From positions 1 through 64,000 of the forward strand of contig JAITRJ010000034.1 in assembly GCA_031288475.1 (NCBI GenBank): a stretch of DNA of 64,000 nucleotides, read 5' to 3'. This DNA is from Helicobacteraceae bacterium (GTDB lineage Bacteria > Campylobacterota > Campylobacteria > Campylobacterales > SZUA-545). Below, piece by piece: positions 31,664 through 42,787 of the stretch. The position numbers and the translations under genes were made by a program. Every line of letters begins with the position of its first letter. Within the stretch, counting starts at the first letter, position 1. The notes beneath the pieces were generated by a model. It saw nothing but the letters and a program-made list of their open reading frames with translations. It did not search any database and was not told the origin of the DNA.

Positions 31664-32797
31664 TTACTCCTCATCTTCCGCGTTGCCGATCGGTTCGCCG
31701 CGCCGCAAGCTGACCAGTACGCCTTCGATTAGCTTGTCCAGATCGCCGTCAAGAATTGCTTCTACATTGCCAAACGCCTGTCTGGAGCGGTTATCTTTGA
31801 CCTGCTGATAGGGGAAAAGCACATAGCTGCGTATCTGATGACCCCAACCTATATCGGTCTTAACAACGCTGCTCGCCTCTGTCTGACGCTTTTCAAGCTC
31901 CATTTCGTAGAGCTTGGAGCGCAGCATCTTGAACGCGGTTTCGCGGTTTTTGTGCTGACTGCGATCGTTTTGACACTGGACGACCACGGCGCTTGGCAGA
32001 TGGGTAATGCGAATCGCCGATTCGGTTTTATTTACGTGCTGTCCGCCAGCGCCGCTGCTTCGATAGGTGTCGATACGCAGATCTTTTTCGTCGATTTCAA
32101 TTGTAATATCGTCGTCGATTTCAGGCGAAACTGCTACAGAAACAAAGCTGGTATGCCGCCTTCCATTGCTGTCAAACGGCGAGACGCGCACCAGACGGTG
32201 CGTGCCGTTTTCCGCCTTGAGATAGCCGTAGGCGTTTTCGCCCTTGATCAGAATCGTAGCGTCCTTGATGCCGGCCCCCTCGCCATCCTGATAGTCCAAA
32301 ATCTCCGATTTGAAACCGCGTCGCTCCGCCCAGCGCAGATACATGCGGTGCAGCATCAGCGCCCAATCCTGACTCTCCGTGCCGCCAGCGCCCGGCGTGA
32401 TCGAAACGATCGCATTACTCGCGTCCTGCTCACCGCTGAGCATAAGTTCCACCTCCAGCGCGTCGACGCGTCTCTCCAGCGCAGGAAGTTCTTCGCATAA
32501 AGCGTTCAGCGTTTCGCTGTCCTGCTCTGCCGTGGCAATATCAAACAGCTCCGCTGCGTCTTCCACAGATGCCGCCGCGCTTGAGTAGCGTTCCAGCGCG
32601 CGTTCCAGCCGCGTCTTTTCTTTCTGTATTTTGGCAGCGTTTTCGGGATTAAGCCAGAAACCTTGATCATTTTCCATTGCGGCAATTTCCGCCCGCCGCC
32701 GCGACAATTCGGTCGGCTTAATGATGTCGCGGGCGTTGTTGAGCTGTTTGACAAGCTTCTTTACGCGTTCGCCATATTCGTATGCGTCGATAACCAC
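31664..32797 (-). CDS. prfB: peptide chain release factor 2
   Basis: SPF motif [18 protein letters not shown] motif [23 protein letters not shown]; single open frame. Confidence 0.96.
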   Translation of the reverse strand: MVIDAYEYGERVKKLVKQLNNARDIIKPTELSRRRAEIAAMENDQGFWLNPENAAKIQKEKTRLERALERYSSAAASVEDAAELFDIATAEQDSETLNALCEELPALERRVDALEVELMLSGEQDASNAIVSITPGAGGTESQDWALMLHRMYLRWAERRGFKSEILDYQDGEGAGIKDATILIKGENAYGYLKAENGTHRLVRVSPFDSNGRRHTSFVSVAVSPEIDDDITIEIDEKDLRIDTYRSSGAGGQHVNKTESAIRITHLPSAVVVQCQNDRSQHKNRETAFKMLRSKLYEMELEKRQTEASSVVKTDIGWGHQIRSYVLFPYQQVKDNRSRQAFGNVEAILDGDLDKLIEGVLVSLRRGEPIGNAEDEE

Positions 32798-32854
32798 GGA
32801 TTTCCTTAGTATAATGCGTCAAAAATTTGTGATTGTATCGTAAAAGGATAAAGG

Positions 32855-33676
32855 TTGATTGTCGCGCGAAGCGTAATAGAGATGAAAGAGAAGAGAGGGC
32901 GCGTGAACGCGAACGTAGGATTTGTCGCCACAATGGGCGCACTTCACACGGGGCATCTGAGTCTGATCGAACGGGCGAAAAACGAGAACGACTTCGTGGT
33001 AGTTTCCATATTCATAAATCCCACGCAATTCCGCGAAGGAGAAGATTTCAACCGCTACCCGCGAAAGTTAGAAGCCGATAGCGTTTTATGCAAAGCGGCG
33101 GGCGTTAATCTGCTGTTCACGCCAAACGTGGAAGATATATACGGAAACGACGAACCGACTATTAAAGCGCCCACAATTACCGGTCATATTTTGGAAGGAA
33201 AGTTTCGTGAAGAACACTTTGACGGCGTGTTAACGATAGTAATGAAGCTATTCAATATAGTTCAGCCTAACCGCGCTTATTTCGGTAAGAAAGACGCGCA
33301 ACAGGCAATTTTAATAACAAAGATGACAAACGCCTTCTTTTTCAATATAGAAATAGCGCTATGCGAAACTGTACGCGAGAACGGAGGGCTTGCGCTAAGC
33401 AGTAGAAACATCTATTTATCAAAAAGTGAGAAGAGCGAGGCATTTAAACTGTCCAAAGCGCTGTTTGAGGCAAGCAAATTAATTAAGCAAAATGAGATCA
33501 GAGCGCTTGCGATTATTCAGGTAATTACAGAGGTTTTAAAGCCACTGCCAATCGATTATATAGCGATTGTCGATCGCGAGCTAAAAGCGATTGAAACAAT
33601 CAAAAAAGGCGAAACGATCATATTGATCGCGGCGAGAGCAGGCACAACGCGTCTGATTGATAATATGTGGATATAG
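32855..33676 (+). CDS. panC: pantothenate synthetase
   Basis: [40 protein letters not shown] start. Confidence 0.95.
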   Translation: MIVARSVIEMKEKRGRVNANVGFVATMGALHTGHLSLIERAKNENDFVVVSIFINPTQFREGEDFNRYPRKLEADSVLCKAAGVNLLFTPNVEDIYGNDEPTIKAPTITGHILEGKFREEHFDGVLTIVMKLFNIVQPNRAYFGKKDAQQAILITKMTNAFFFNIEIALCETVRENGGLALSSRNIYLSKSEKSEAFKLSKALFEASKLIKQNEIRALAIIQVITEVLKPLPIDYIAIVDRELKAIETIKKGETIILIAARAGTTRLIDNMWI

Positions 33677-33678
33677 CG

Positions 33679-34992
33679 ATGCCGCCGCTACTACATATAG
33701 TAAGTCTGGGTTGCACGAAAAACCTTGTCGACAGCGAGGTGATGCTGGCGCGCCTGAAAGAATTCGCAATTACTGATAATCCAAGCGCGGCAGACGTAAT
33801 TATCGTGAATACCTGCGGATTTATTGACGCGGCGAAAGAGGAAAGTATAAATACGATTCTTTCACTGCACGGGCGGCGTAAAAACGGATCACTTCTGGTA
33901 ATGGCTGGCTGTTTGAGCGAACGGTACAAAGCGGAGCTCCAAGCGGAATTTACGGAGGTGGATCTCTTCACCGGCGTGGGGGATTACGCCAAAATTGAAG
34001 AGCTTATCAGTAATAAAAAAAGCGGTTTTTCCGATCACGTTTTTTTGCAACAAGATGAAGATCGGGTGATAACAAATAGTGGATATCACGCTTATATAAA
34101 AATTGCCGAGGGATGCAATCAGAGTTGCAGCTTCTGCGCGATTCCGACTTTTAAGGGAAAGCTTCAGTCCAGATCGATTCAAAGCATAACGACAGAGATT
34201 AAAAGGCTGATCACACGTGGCTATTTTGATTTCACGCTGATTGCGCAGGACAGCAGTAGTTTCGGGCGCGATCACGGCGAAAAAGACGAATTGATCAAAC
34301 TAATTATGGAAATTGACATGATCGACGGAGTAAAACGCGCGAGACTCTGTTATCTATATCCATCAACCACCAGCAGAAAACTTATCGACACAATCGCCTT
34401 TTCCAAACGTTTCGCTCCGTATTTCGATATGCCGATTCAGCACGCCTCCGATCGTATGCTGAAGGTAATGCGGCGCGGAGTCGGCATTAAAAAGACTCTC
34501 GATCTGATCGACTATATGCGCGCCGTACCCAACAGTTACGTCCGAACTGCCTTTATTGTGGGGCATCCCCAAGAGAAAGAAGAGGATTTTAACGCGATGC
34601 GTGATCTGATCGACAGCGGAATATTTGATCGCGCCTCCCTTTTCGCCTTCAGCGACGAGAAGGGAAGCGTGGCAAATAAAATGAAACGTAAAGTGGACTC
34701 AAGAACTATAAATATTCGTCTGCAAAAAGGTAAGAGCATATTAAAAAGAATGCATAAAAAAAGATTGGAAAATCAGATTGGAAATGTTTTTAACGCAGTG
34801 ATAGAAAAAAAAGATAATAGCGGGTTTTTTATTGAGGCAAAAGTGTTGAATTTCGCGCCGGAGATCGATCCCAAAATACTGATAAATGAGAGTGAAAAAA
34901 CGTTAAGGACAGGAGATATAGTTTCTGTTAAAATAGTTGACGCTTCGGATGATCTGCTTATCGCGCGGGCGCTGAAGGACAACAATGGATAG
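33679..34992 (+). CDS. rimO: ribosomal protein S12 methylthiotransferase
   Basis: VSLGCTKNLVDSEVML; radical SAM CNQSCSFCAIP; start at ATG 33679. Confidence 0.95.
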   Translation: MPPLLHIVSLGCTKNLVDSEVMLARLKEFAITDNPSAADVIIVNTCGFIDAAKEESINTILSLHGRRKNGSLLVMAGCLSERYKAELQAEFTEVDLFTGVGDYAKIEELISNKKSGFSDHVFLQQDEDRVITNSGYHAYIKIAEGCNQSCSFCAIPTFKGKLQSRSIQSITTEIKRLITRGYFDFTLIAQDSSSFGRDHGEKDELIKLIMEIDMIDGVKRARLCYLYPSTTSRKLIDTIAFSKRFAPYFDMPIQHASDRMLKVMRRGVGIKKTLDLIDYMRAVPNSYVRTAFIVGHPQEKEEDFNAMRDLIDSGIFDRASLFAFSDEKGSVANKMKRKVDSRTINIRLQKGKSILKRMHKKRLENQIGNVFNAVIEKKDNSGFFIEAKVLNFAPEIDPKILINESEKTLRTGDIVSVKIVDASDDLLIARALKDNNG

Positions 34993-35398
34993 CAAAATGA
35001 TTTTAAATAACGGTAATCTCAAGGCGACTCCGCAGCGTATAAAAATACTCTCGCTTCTTGGCGACTACGGTCATTTGACGATCGAGCGGATATACAGCGA
35101 GCTTAAAAAGGATACGCCTACGATTTCTCTGTCAACTGTTTACAGCAATATTGAATCGCTCTCCGAGAAAAACATTGTCAAAGAAGTGCCGATCTCGCGT
35201 CAAAAGGAAGCTTATGAACTAAACTCCGGCGCACACGCGCATCACGTGTGCAGACAGTGCGGTAAAATAACCGATATAGAGATTGACTCTGCCAAGTTAG
35301 GAGAATCGGTAAAATTCCGCGAAGAGGCAAAAATCGATAGCGTTGATATCATATTCAACGGAGTTTGTAATAACTGCCACAAAAGAGTGAAAAAGTGA
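34985..35398 (+). CDS. Fur-family transcriptional regulator (PerR-like)
   Basis: LKATPQRIKILSLLGDYGHLTIERIYSELKK...STVYSNIESLSEKNIV; HAHHVCRQCGKITDIE; CNNCHK. Confidence 0.9.
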   Translation: MDSKMILNNGNLKATPQRIKILSLLGDYGHLTIERIYSELKKDTPTISLSTVYSNIESLSEKNIVKEVPISRQKEAYELNSGAHAHHVCRQCGKITDIEIDSAKLGESVKFREEAKIDSVDIIFNGVCNNCHKRVKK

Positions 35399-37353
35399 AC
35401 GATCAAGAGTACATACAATCTGTGGAAACCTTAAATCGCTGGGCGTACTCTTACTACGTTTTGGACAAACCGGAGGCGACGGACGAAGACTACGACAGGC
35501 TTTACAAAGAGGTAAAAGAGTACGAGGACACGAACGCAGCAAAAATTCTTCACTCCTCTCCCACGCGGAGAGTGGGAGATGCGTTGTTAAGCGGCTTTGA
35601 AAAGGCGAAGCATATTGAGCGGATGTGGTCGCTGGAAGATATTTTTTCATACGAAGAGCTTTCCGTCTGGATCGCAAAGGTAAAAAAACTTGCCGGACAG
35701 GAGATAGAATTTATATGCGAACCGAAATACGACGGAGCGAGCCTTAGCTTAGTGTACGAAAGCGGCGTTTTGGCGCGCGCGGTTACGCGCGGCAACGGCA
35801 TAGAAGGGGAAAACGTAACATCAAACGCCCGCACAATCCGCACCATACCGCTTGCAATAAATCACAAAGATAAGATCGAAATCCGCGGTGAAACGGTAAT
35901 ATATAAGAGCGAATTTGAAGCGATCAATAAAGAGCGTATAAAAAATGGCGAAACGCCGTTCGCAAATCCCAGAAACAGCGCTTCGGGAAGTTTAAGACAG
36001 CTCGATCCCGCTGTGTGTGCAAAGCGCAAGCTTATCTTTCTGCCATGGGGGGTTGGCACAGGCAGTCTTTCCGCGACAAGCGGTTTTGAAGAGATGAGTG
36101 CGATAGAAACAATGGGGTTTAAGAAAAACGCGCTGCGCGCTCTCTGCCGTAATACGGATGAGATAGAAGAAACCTATTTGTCGCTGATGAAAGCGAGATC
36201 ACATATCAAGATGCAACTTGATGGAATGGTAATTAAAATAAATGATTTGAATCTTAGGGGTAAATTGGGCTGGACAATCAAAGCGCCGCGCTGGGCAAGT
36301 GCTTATAAATTTCCAGCGATTGAAAAAAAAACAAAGCTGATAAGCGTCGATTGGCAGGTAGGACGCAGTGGTGCGCTTACGCCTGTAGGAAACGTCGAGA
36401 CGGTAAACATAGACGGCGCGGAAATATCGAGGGTTACTCTTCATAATTTTGACGAAATTCTACGGCTTGATCTAAAGATCGGAGACCACGTTGCGCTGAT
36501 TAGGAGCGGGGATGTGATTCCAAAGGTTGTTCAGGTTTTAACGACGATGAGAAATCAGACGCAAAAGAGTATAAAAAAACCAGATTTCTGCCCTAGCTGC
36601 GGTGGCGAACTTTTCGTTGATGGCGCTCTAATAAAATGCCAAAATACGAAGTGTAAAGATCGCGTTATAAGCACTTTGACCCATTTCGCGTCAAAAAGAG
36701 CGCTTAATATCGAGGGTTTGGGTGAAAGAATTATCACACAGTTGTACGAAAACGGTATTATCAGGCAGATAGAGGATATTTTTATACTAAGCGGCGAAAG
36801 TTTTAAAAATCTTGAAGGTTTCAAGGACAAAAAAAACACGAATTTGTTAAGCGCAATAGAAAGCGCTAAACATTGCGAACTGTGGCGTTTTATTAATGCG
36901 TTTGGGATAGAGCATATCGGCGAAGGCGCGTCAAAAACGGTTGCTGACGCCTTCAAGTTCGAGTGGTACGCCAAAGAAATTGAGGATTATGTGCGGCTGG
37001 AGGGTTTTGGAACGGAGATGAGCACGTCGCTACGCGAATTCGCGCAAGCCAATAGGGATCGAATTGAATATCTTACGAAAATTATCGCTCCAGTGTGTAA
37101 TGAAAAAAAAACGACCGGCAATTCGATATTTAACGCCAAAACAGTTGTTATCACGGGCAGTTTCCCAACCAGCAGAGAAGAAATACGGGTAAAGCTTGAA
37201 GCGTTGGGCGCGAAAACGAGCGAGAGCGTCTCCAAAAAAACCGATTTTGTTTTCGCCGGAGAAAATGCCGGAAGCAAGCTTGAAAAAGCAAAGACGCTTG
37301 GAATCAAAATCTTCTACAATGACGAAGTGCTGAAGGAGCTTGAAAATGCTTAG
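35395..37353 (+). CDS. ligA: NAD-dependent DNA ligase
   Basis: KYDGASLSL adenylation motif; FANPRNSASGSLRQLD; Zn-finger CPSCGG...CQNTKC; BRCT domain. Confidence 0.97.
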   Translation: MNDQEYIQSVETLNRWAYSYYVLDKPEATDEDYDRLYKEVKEYEDTNAAKILHSSPTRRVGDALLSGFEKAKHIERMWSLEDIFSYEELSVWIAKVKKLAGQEIEFICEPKYDGASLSLVYESGVLARAVTRGNGIEGENVTSNARTIRTIPLAINHKDKIEIRGETVIYKSEFEAINKERIKNGETPFANPRNSASGSLRQLDPAVCAKRKLIFLPWGVGTGSLSATSGFEEMSAIETMGFKKNALRALCRNTDEIEETYLSLMKARSHIKMQLDGMVIKINDLNLRGKLGWTIKAPRWASAYKFPAIEKKTKLISVDWQVGRSGALTPVGNVETVNIDGAEISRVTLHNFDEILRLDLKIGDHVALIRSGDVIPKVVQVLTTMRNQTQKSIKKPDFCPSCGGELFVDGALIKCQNTKCKDRVISTLTHFASKRALNIEGLGERIITQLYENGIIRQIEDIFILSGESFKNLEGFKDKKNTNLLSAIESAKHCELWRFINAFGIEHIGEGASKTVADAFKFEWYAKEIEDYVRLEGFGTEMSTSLREFAQANRDRIEYLTKIIAPVCNEKKTTGNSIFNAKTVVITGSFPTSREEIRVKLEALGAKTSESVSKKTDFVFAGENAGSKLEKAKTLGIKIFYNDEVLKELENA

Positions 37354-38839
37354 AATCGTCTTCACGCTGACGCTTTTTGCCGTCTCTCTCTTATGCGAAA
37401 CACTTCAAGATGTAAAAATGGATTATCTCAGCAACAGCAATATCTGGATAAAAACATATAAAAATCAAAAGAATATCAACGAATTGAAAAACAAAATATC
37501 TATTTTGACAGAAGAAGTAAACGCGCTTACAAAAAGGGGACGGGACGCGCGAATAAAGAATGAGGAGCTTACGCTGTTAAAAGCGCAGATGGAAAGCTTA
37601 ACAAGCGTAGCCAGAAGCTTTTCAGATATTCTGGATGTTACCTCTATAAATGCGCAGACGATCGAAATTAATCTTATCAGTTTCCTCACGAACAGCAAAG
37701 TCAAGGAGCTTGAACGCGCCCGCGCCCAGATCGAATCGCTGAAAAAAGATTATGAAAGAGCAATAGCATATATAGAGGAGACAGCGAAAAAAACTGAAAA
37801 TATCATTGATATGGAATACTCGAATGAGGCAAAGGAGTTTCTGAAATTGGTAGAGGAGGATTTGCATATTTTTTTGGTGGCAAAAGGCATTATCGATCAA
37901 AAAGAGGAATCAATTGAAACTCTTTTTGGGCTAATCGCTTCAAAAACGCGTCACTATAAAGATAACGAGTTCGCGCAGCTGATCGCGAATATATTGATCG
38001 CGATTGGTATTCTGACGTCTCTCTACATAGTACGGTTTTTGTTTGCCCGGTTCAGTGGGAACGAAGAGAGATCTGCGTTCTGGATACGCCTCTCTAACCT
38101 GCTGGCGGCTCTTTTTATCGCTCTTTTCTTTCTCTTTAATTATATAGACAACCTAATCTACGCGCTTACCTTCGTAGGCTTTATGGCGGCAGGTTTGACA
38201 ATTGTACATAAAGAGCTGCTGTTAAACATCGCCGCATGGCTTCAAATGGCGTTCAGCAGTTCGATACAAGTGGGAGATCGTATTCTTTTATACTTTGAGG
38301 CAACGCCCATCATCGGCGATGTGATCGCGATCTCACCAATGAAAATAACGCTCTACGAAGAGATCACGCACAATAATGCGGCGGAGCTTAAACGGGCGGG
38401 ACGTATTTTGTTTATTCCAACAAATTTCATATTTTCAAAAGTAATTTATAATTACACACATGAATCAATGAAGACCATATATGATCTTATTGAAATCCCT
38501 CTGAACATAAACAGCGACTTTGATCGTGTAAAAAAGATTACGGAAGAAGTAGTGTCCAAAACTACGGCGCGTTATATTGAAATGGCACGATATCAATATA
38601 AGAAACTCCAAGATAAATATATTCTGCGAGGCAAAGATATGTCACCAAGAATACAGTTTATGATGCCATCGGACAAAAAAGGCATTGTTATGTATCTTTG
38701 GTACGTAGCTCCATACAGAGAGATATTAAACTGCCGGAGCGATCTGACGCTTGAATTGATCAGGCGTTTCAAAAAAGAGGCAAATATATTTTTAATAGAC
38801 GAGGAGAAGAAAAAGAGCGAACAACCATCCGTTACTTAA
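37346..38839 (+). CDS. MscS-family mechanosensitive channel
   Basis: signal peptide, coiled coil, TM bundle, then SSIQVGDRILLYFEATPIIGDVIAISPMKITLYEE beta-domain. Confidence 0.85.
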   Translation: MLRIVFTLTLFAVSLLCETLQDVKMDYLSNSNIWIKTYKNQKNINELKNKISILTEEVNALTKRGRDARIKNEELTLLKAQMESLTSVARSFSDILDVTSINAQTIEINLISFLTNSKVKELERARAQIESLKKDYERAIAYIEETAKKTENIIDMEYSNEAKEFLKLVEEDLHIFLVAKGIIDQKEESIETLFGLIASKTRHYKDNEFAQLIANILIAIGILTSLYIVRFLFARFSGNEERSAFWIRLSNLLAALFIALFFLFNYIDNLIYALTFVGFMAAGLTIVHKELLLNIAAWLQMAFSSSIQVGDRILLYFEATPIIGDVIAISPMKITLYEEITHNNAAELKRAGRILFIPTNFIFSKVIYNYTHESMKTIYDLIEIPLNINSDFDRVKKITEEVVSKTTARYIEMARYQYKKLQDKYILRGKDMSPRIQFMMPSDKKGIVMYLWYVAPYREILNCRSDLTLELIRRFKKEANIFLIDEEKKKSEQPSVT

Positions 38840-39824
38840 TCCTGAACTTAAAAAGAGCGTCTCTTGAGGTGTTGTACGCGGAGGTGTTGTACGCGAATGA
38901 AAAAAGAGAAGCATTAGCGCCGCGCTGATAGCGCATAGTGCATTCCAATACGGGGTTATGCCCAAAATCAATTGCGAAATCGCTGATCACAAGCAGCCGC
39001 GGATCAATAAGTTGCTCAGTATCTCTCTCTTTACCGAGAAGCTCGCACACCGATGCGTCGTCAAAAAAGATCATCTCGCAGCTCTCTTTGTTGAGATGCC
39101 GGAAGCTGATTTTGCCGCGCAGAGATTCGAAGGCAAATATCCTTCCCCATGGAACTTTTTTCGCCGCCTCGTCGCGCGTAAGCATTGTATAGTCGTCAAC
39201 GATAAGCATCAGATTGCGCAAACTGCCGATTCTGCCGCGCTCAAAGCGCGGACTGGAGACATTCAGCCGCTTGTCGTTTCTGAGATGAGGATATTGCTCG
39301 CCCGTCGTCGTGTCAAACACAAAACCCAGCAGCTCAATAAACTGCCATGCCGCGTAAACGCCATGCTTCTGGGTGAGATAGCGTTCAAGCAGCTCAATAC
39401 GCCTGAAGATCGGATCGTTGGCATGCCCGCCGCCGATCAGCGCGTCGGTGGGCAGCTTCAACAGGTTGATGTCAAACGCTCTTTGCGCCGCCTGGCAGTT
39501 CAGAGTGATAACTGCGCCGCCCGCCTCCAGCGATATTGGCATCTGGTACAGTATGTTAAACGCCTCGATCAAAAAATCCTCTCTGCACTCAGCCTTATCC
39601 TCGTAAATGGCGCATATACTTTCGGCGTTCTTATACAGCGCCGCTGTCAGCGGTTTAAGCATTTCGTTTGAAACCTGAAAGAGCATCTGATTGGCAGAGA
39701 TCGCCGTCTCTTGAGCGTTTTCCCGCGCAAGCGATCTGCCTGAGCGGGCAAAAAAGAGCGCTGCAAAGCCAAACATCGCGATCAGAAACAGCAGCGTGAT
39801 CAGAAGGGCAACGCCTCGTTTCAA
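38832..39824 (-). CDS. GspK-like / minor pseudopilin-like protein
   Basis: MKRGVALLITLLFLIAMFGFAALFF N-terminus typical of pseudopilin/GspK proteins. Confidence 0.5.
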   Translation of the reverse strand: MKRGVALLITLLFLIAMFGFAALFFARSGRSLARENAQETAISANQMLFQVSNEMLKPLTAALYKNAESICAIYEDKAECREDFLIEAFNILYQMPISLEAGGAVITLNCQAAQRAFDINLLKLPTDALIGGGHANDPIFRRIELLERYLTQKHGVYAAWQFIELLGFVFDTTTGEQYPHLRNDKRLNVSSPRFERGRIGSLRNLMLIVDDYTMLTRDEAAKKVPWGRIFAFESLRGKISFRHLNKESCEMIFFDDASVCELLGKERDTEQLIDPRLLVISDFAIDFGHNPVLECTMRYQRGANASLFSFAYNTSAYNTSRDALFKFRIK

Positions 39825-40252
39825 TAAAGCGTGCCTCTGATGATAAAGTCAGGTTTTGCATAGCGGAGGATCGCGCCCTCGTTTGCGGCTATTTCCGCGC
39901 ACAGCGCAAGGTCGTCCAGATCGCTTCCGTTCTTAAACGCCCAGATGTGAAACATACGGCTGATCTGGCGGGGATTTGAGAGACGATACCGCGTCGCAAA
40001 TGCCATTATATCGATCTCCTCCGAAAAGCTGGCAATGACAAAACCCGCCGACTCCACAATATCTGACGGATCGCCGTAGCGCATATACTTAAATGTTCTT
40101 CCCTTTTGCGCTTGCGCCCCCGCGCTTAAAAGCGTTTCCGCCGCCGCATCTTCAACCCTGCTGTATGGAGTGTGGTGATCGGGCGAATCAATAATGGTAA
40201 TCATCTCTGCGCCAAGCAGCAACGGAAAAATGAAAAAGAGCGACGCCTTCAT
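39821..40252 (-). CDS. hypothetical exported protein
   Basis: signal peptide MKASLFFIFPLLLGAE; ATGA overlaps with both neighbours. Confidence 0.6.
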   Translation of the reverse strand: MKASLFFIFPLLLGAEMITIIDSPDHHTPYSRVEDAAAETLLSAGAQAQKGRTFKYMRYGDPSDIVESAGFVIASFSEEIDIMAFATRYRLSNPRQISRMFHIWAFKNGSDLDDLALCAEIAANEGAILRYAKPDFIIRGTLY

Positions 40253-41895
40253 TGCTTACAACTCCCCACGTAATTCCTCCCGTAAAATGTAAGCGTAAAA
40301 TTAGCGTCCGTTAAATTGTAGCTCGCGCCCGATTTATTCTCAATTTTTACCTTCCACTCGCCATTGCTCAGCTCGTCCAGATAACGAACCGATCCAAACG
40401 TCCTTCCATCCGAATAAAAGCTCGCGTTAGTGGTATAGCGACCATCTGCAAGCGTGGAAACAGTACCATCTGGAGAAATAAGAGAAATGTTGTTTTTTCT
40501 ACCGCCGCCTATATTCATTGCGATTGTAAAATCAACAAACTCTATGCATAAATTTTCGCCTTCATTAACATTGATTGGCATTGTGAGGTTGGCGTCGTTG
40601 GCGATAGCGCCGTTAATATTTTGAATCGTTTTCGATTTCTTTTTAAGTGTCCCAAGCGAAGTAAATGTTCTCGCCTTTTGAACCGCCGCTTTTACGTCCA
40701 GCGCGCCGAAGCCGTAGTTATGGTTTATATACCAGCCCGCGCCGTTTGTCCGCCAATCGTCATCGGACGGATCGTTTCTTCTGGCTGTCGTCGCCAATAT
40801 GTAGCGAACGTTGCGCCACGTCAGATCCGGCTTTGCCTCCAGTATAAGCGCGATCGCGCCAGAAACCATAGGCGTCGCCGCGCTGGTGCCGCTCATATGA
40901 TGCGTATATTCCCCGTACCTGTTTAACGTATGTTGCATTATGGGATTATTAGTCGTTGACATGCCCTTGTCGCAGCCGCTTATATCGGTGGTAACGATGC
41001 CTGGCGAACCGTAGCCGTCAAATCCCCCGTAGGCACTAATCAGTATATTGGAACCGGGATTGGAGTAAGAGGAGTATCTGTCATCGGAGTTAAGCGCCGC
41101 AACGCTGATCGTATATATGCTGTTCTGTTCGCCGAAATAGTTCGCGTTATGCCCTTTTGCCCTGCCGTTTCCAGCCGCGAAAACATAGATCGCCCCCCTA
41201 TTGTCTCTACCAGACTCGGCGCCTTCCTGAATAGCCTCAAGTAAAGGAATAAGATCGGCTCGGCTTCGCGGGAGTTCGGCACCCCACGAGTTAGAAAAGA
41301 TATCGATCGTAGCGTGACGATCAGGGCGTGCGCTTAGCGCGTCGGGATATATGTACAGCGCGCATCCTCCGCTCGCATTTTTATCCGCTATGTTAAGCCC
41401 CGCCCAGTACGCATTTGGCGCGACTCCGCGGACGCCCTGATAGTTATAGCCGACCGCCGCCGCGATACCGGCAACCATCGTGCCGTGCGCACATTCGTCG
41501 TCCGTGACGTTGGGGTATGGAGAAGCGGAATTTTTCTGATAATTCCAGCTTTCATATCTGTTATGATTGACGCTGAGATCGGGGTGGGTTTCGTCAACGC
41601 CCGTATCGACAATGGCAATCGTAACTCCCCTGCCTTGCGGCTGCGCAGGCATATTAATATCTCCGCCCGCGATGGAAGCCTCATAGTTACCCACCCGCTG
41701 ACCGAAATTGTTCAGGTGCCACTGATAGACCATCAGCGGATCGCGCGGATCGGACTCGAACGGGTACGAGGGGAACAGCGATTCGTCGGTGCCTTGAATC
41801 TGGGCGCACGAAACGCGGGCGCTTTCCCCATCATCACCGCTGCGTCCGCCGCAGCCTATGAAAAACAACACCAAAAATACCGCGCCGATACGCAT
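40249..41895 (-). CDS. subtilisin-like (S8) serine protease lipoprotein with C-terminal P-domain
   Basis: lipobox FFIGCGG; Asp VAIVDTGVDETHPDL, His HGTMVAGIAA, Ser GTSAATPMVSGAIAL; P-domain-like C-terminus; ORF-track N-terminal extension removed because it is antisense to nadC. Confidence 0.9.
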   Translation of the reverse strand: MRIGAVFLVLFFIGCGGRSGDDGESARVSCAQIQGTDESLFPSYPFESDPRDPLMVYQWHLNNFGQRVGNYEASIAGGDINMPAQPQGRGVTIAIVDTGVDETHPDLSVNHNRYESWNYQKNSASPYPNVTDDECAHGTMVAGIAAAVGYNYQGVRGVAPNAYWAGLNIADKNASGGCALYIYPDALSARPDRHATIDIFSNSWGAELPRSRADLIPLLEAIQEGAESGRDNRGAIYVFAAGNGRAKGHNANYFGEQNSIYTISVAALNSDDRYSSYSNPGSNILISAYGGFDGYGSPGIVTTDISGCDKGMSTTNNPIMQHTLNRYGEYTHHMSGTSAATPMVSGAIALILEAKPDLTWRNVRYILATTARRNDPSDDDWRTNGAGWYINHNYGFGALDVKAAVQKARTFTSLGTLKKKSKTIQNINGAIANDANLTMPINVNEGENLCIEFVDFTIAMNIGGGRKNNISLISPDGTVSTLADGRYTTNASFYSDGRTFGSVRYLDELSNGEWKVKIENKSGASYNLTDANFTLTFYGRNYVGSCKQ

Positions 41896-41950
41896 AAAGA
41901 AACTCCGAATTTGCGCAATTGTAGCTAAAATATCGCCAGAGAGGTTGATC

Positions 41951-42787
41951 GTGAACGGAATTGAAGAGTTTGCGCGAAAGGCGCTGGAAGAGGATATTGG
42001 CAGAGGCGATCTCTTTGAGCGGTGCGAAGAGTTGGACGCTGGAAAAGTAAAAAAAGCGCTGATACGCGCCAAGAGCGGTTGCGTGTTTGCGGGAACACCG
42101 TACGCCGAGTCGATTGCCAAAGAGATGGGAATAACGATCTCGTTTGACATAAAAGATGGAGAGGAGATTGAAAAAAACCGCGTGATCGCTGTCCTTTCCG
42201 GCGCTGGTACGGCGCTTTTGAAGGCTGAGCGGACGTTGCTGAATGTTTTACAGCACGCAAGCGGCGTGGCGACGCAGACACGCCGTTACGCGAAGCTGAT
42301 TGAGGGATACGGAACACTTTTATTGGACACGCGCAAGACGCGACCGCTGCTGCGCGATCTGGAAAAATACGCCGCACGGACGGGAGGCGCGGTAAATCAC
42401 CGCTTCGGGCTGGACGACTGCCTGATGATCAAGGATACGCATTTGTCAGTGCTCGGCGATCTCAAGGAGTTTATCGGCAAAGCAAGGAAACATATTCCAT
42501 GGACAGCGGCGATCGAGGTAGAGTGCGAAAATCTAGCCGCGGCGCGCGTGGCGCTTGAGGCGGGAGCAGAGATTGTAATGTGCGACAATATGGATCGCGA
42601 GACGATCAGAGAGGTGTTGCGATTGCGGGACGAGATTGCGCCGCAGACAAAAATCGAAGCAAGCGGCAATGTCACGGCGGAGACGATTGTCTCTTACGCC
42701 GCGCTCGGAGTGGATGCTATAAGCTGCGGAAGCCTGATCCATCAGGCGGTGTGGCCTGATTTCTCAATGAGAATAATCAATGGCTGA
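41951..42787 (+). CDS. nadC: nicotinate-nucleotide pyrophosphorylase (carboxylating)
   Basis: ALEEDIGRGDLF; LLDTRKTRPLLRDLEKYAARTGGAVNHRFGLDDCLMIKDTH; EASGNV; GTG start with upstream AGAGAGG. Confidence 0.95.
   Translation: MNGIEEFARKALEEDIGRGDLFERCEELDAGKVKKALIRAKSGCVFAGTPYAESIAKEMGITISFDIKDGEEIEKNRVIAVLSGAGTALLKAERTLLNVLQHASGVATQTRRYAKLIEGYGTLLLDTRKTRPLLRDLEKYAARTGGAVNHRFGLDDCLMIKDTHLSVLGDLKEFIGKARKHIPWTAAIEVECENLAAARVALEAGAEIVMCDNMDRETIREVLRLRDEIAPQTKIEASGNVTAETIVSYAALGVDAISCGSLIHQAVWPDFSMRIING

Noticed and set aside
31664-32797. Possible programmed +1 frameshift in prfB
   Set aside because: The RF2 reading frame is continuous from its start with no in-frame stop, so no frameshift is needed here
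41896-42150. N-terminal extension of the subtilase ORF to 42150
   Set aside because: It is antisense to nadC, and the lipoprotein signal peptide (MRIGAVFLVLFFIGCGG) starts at 41895
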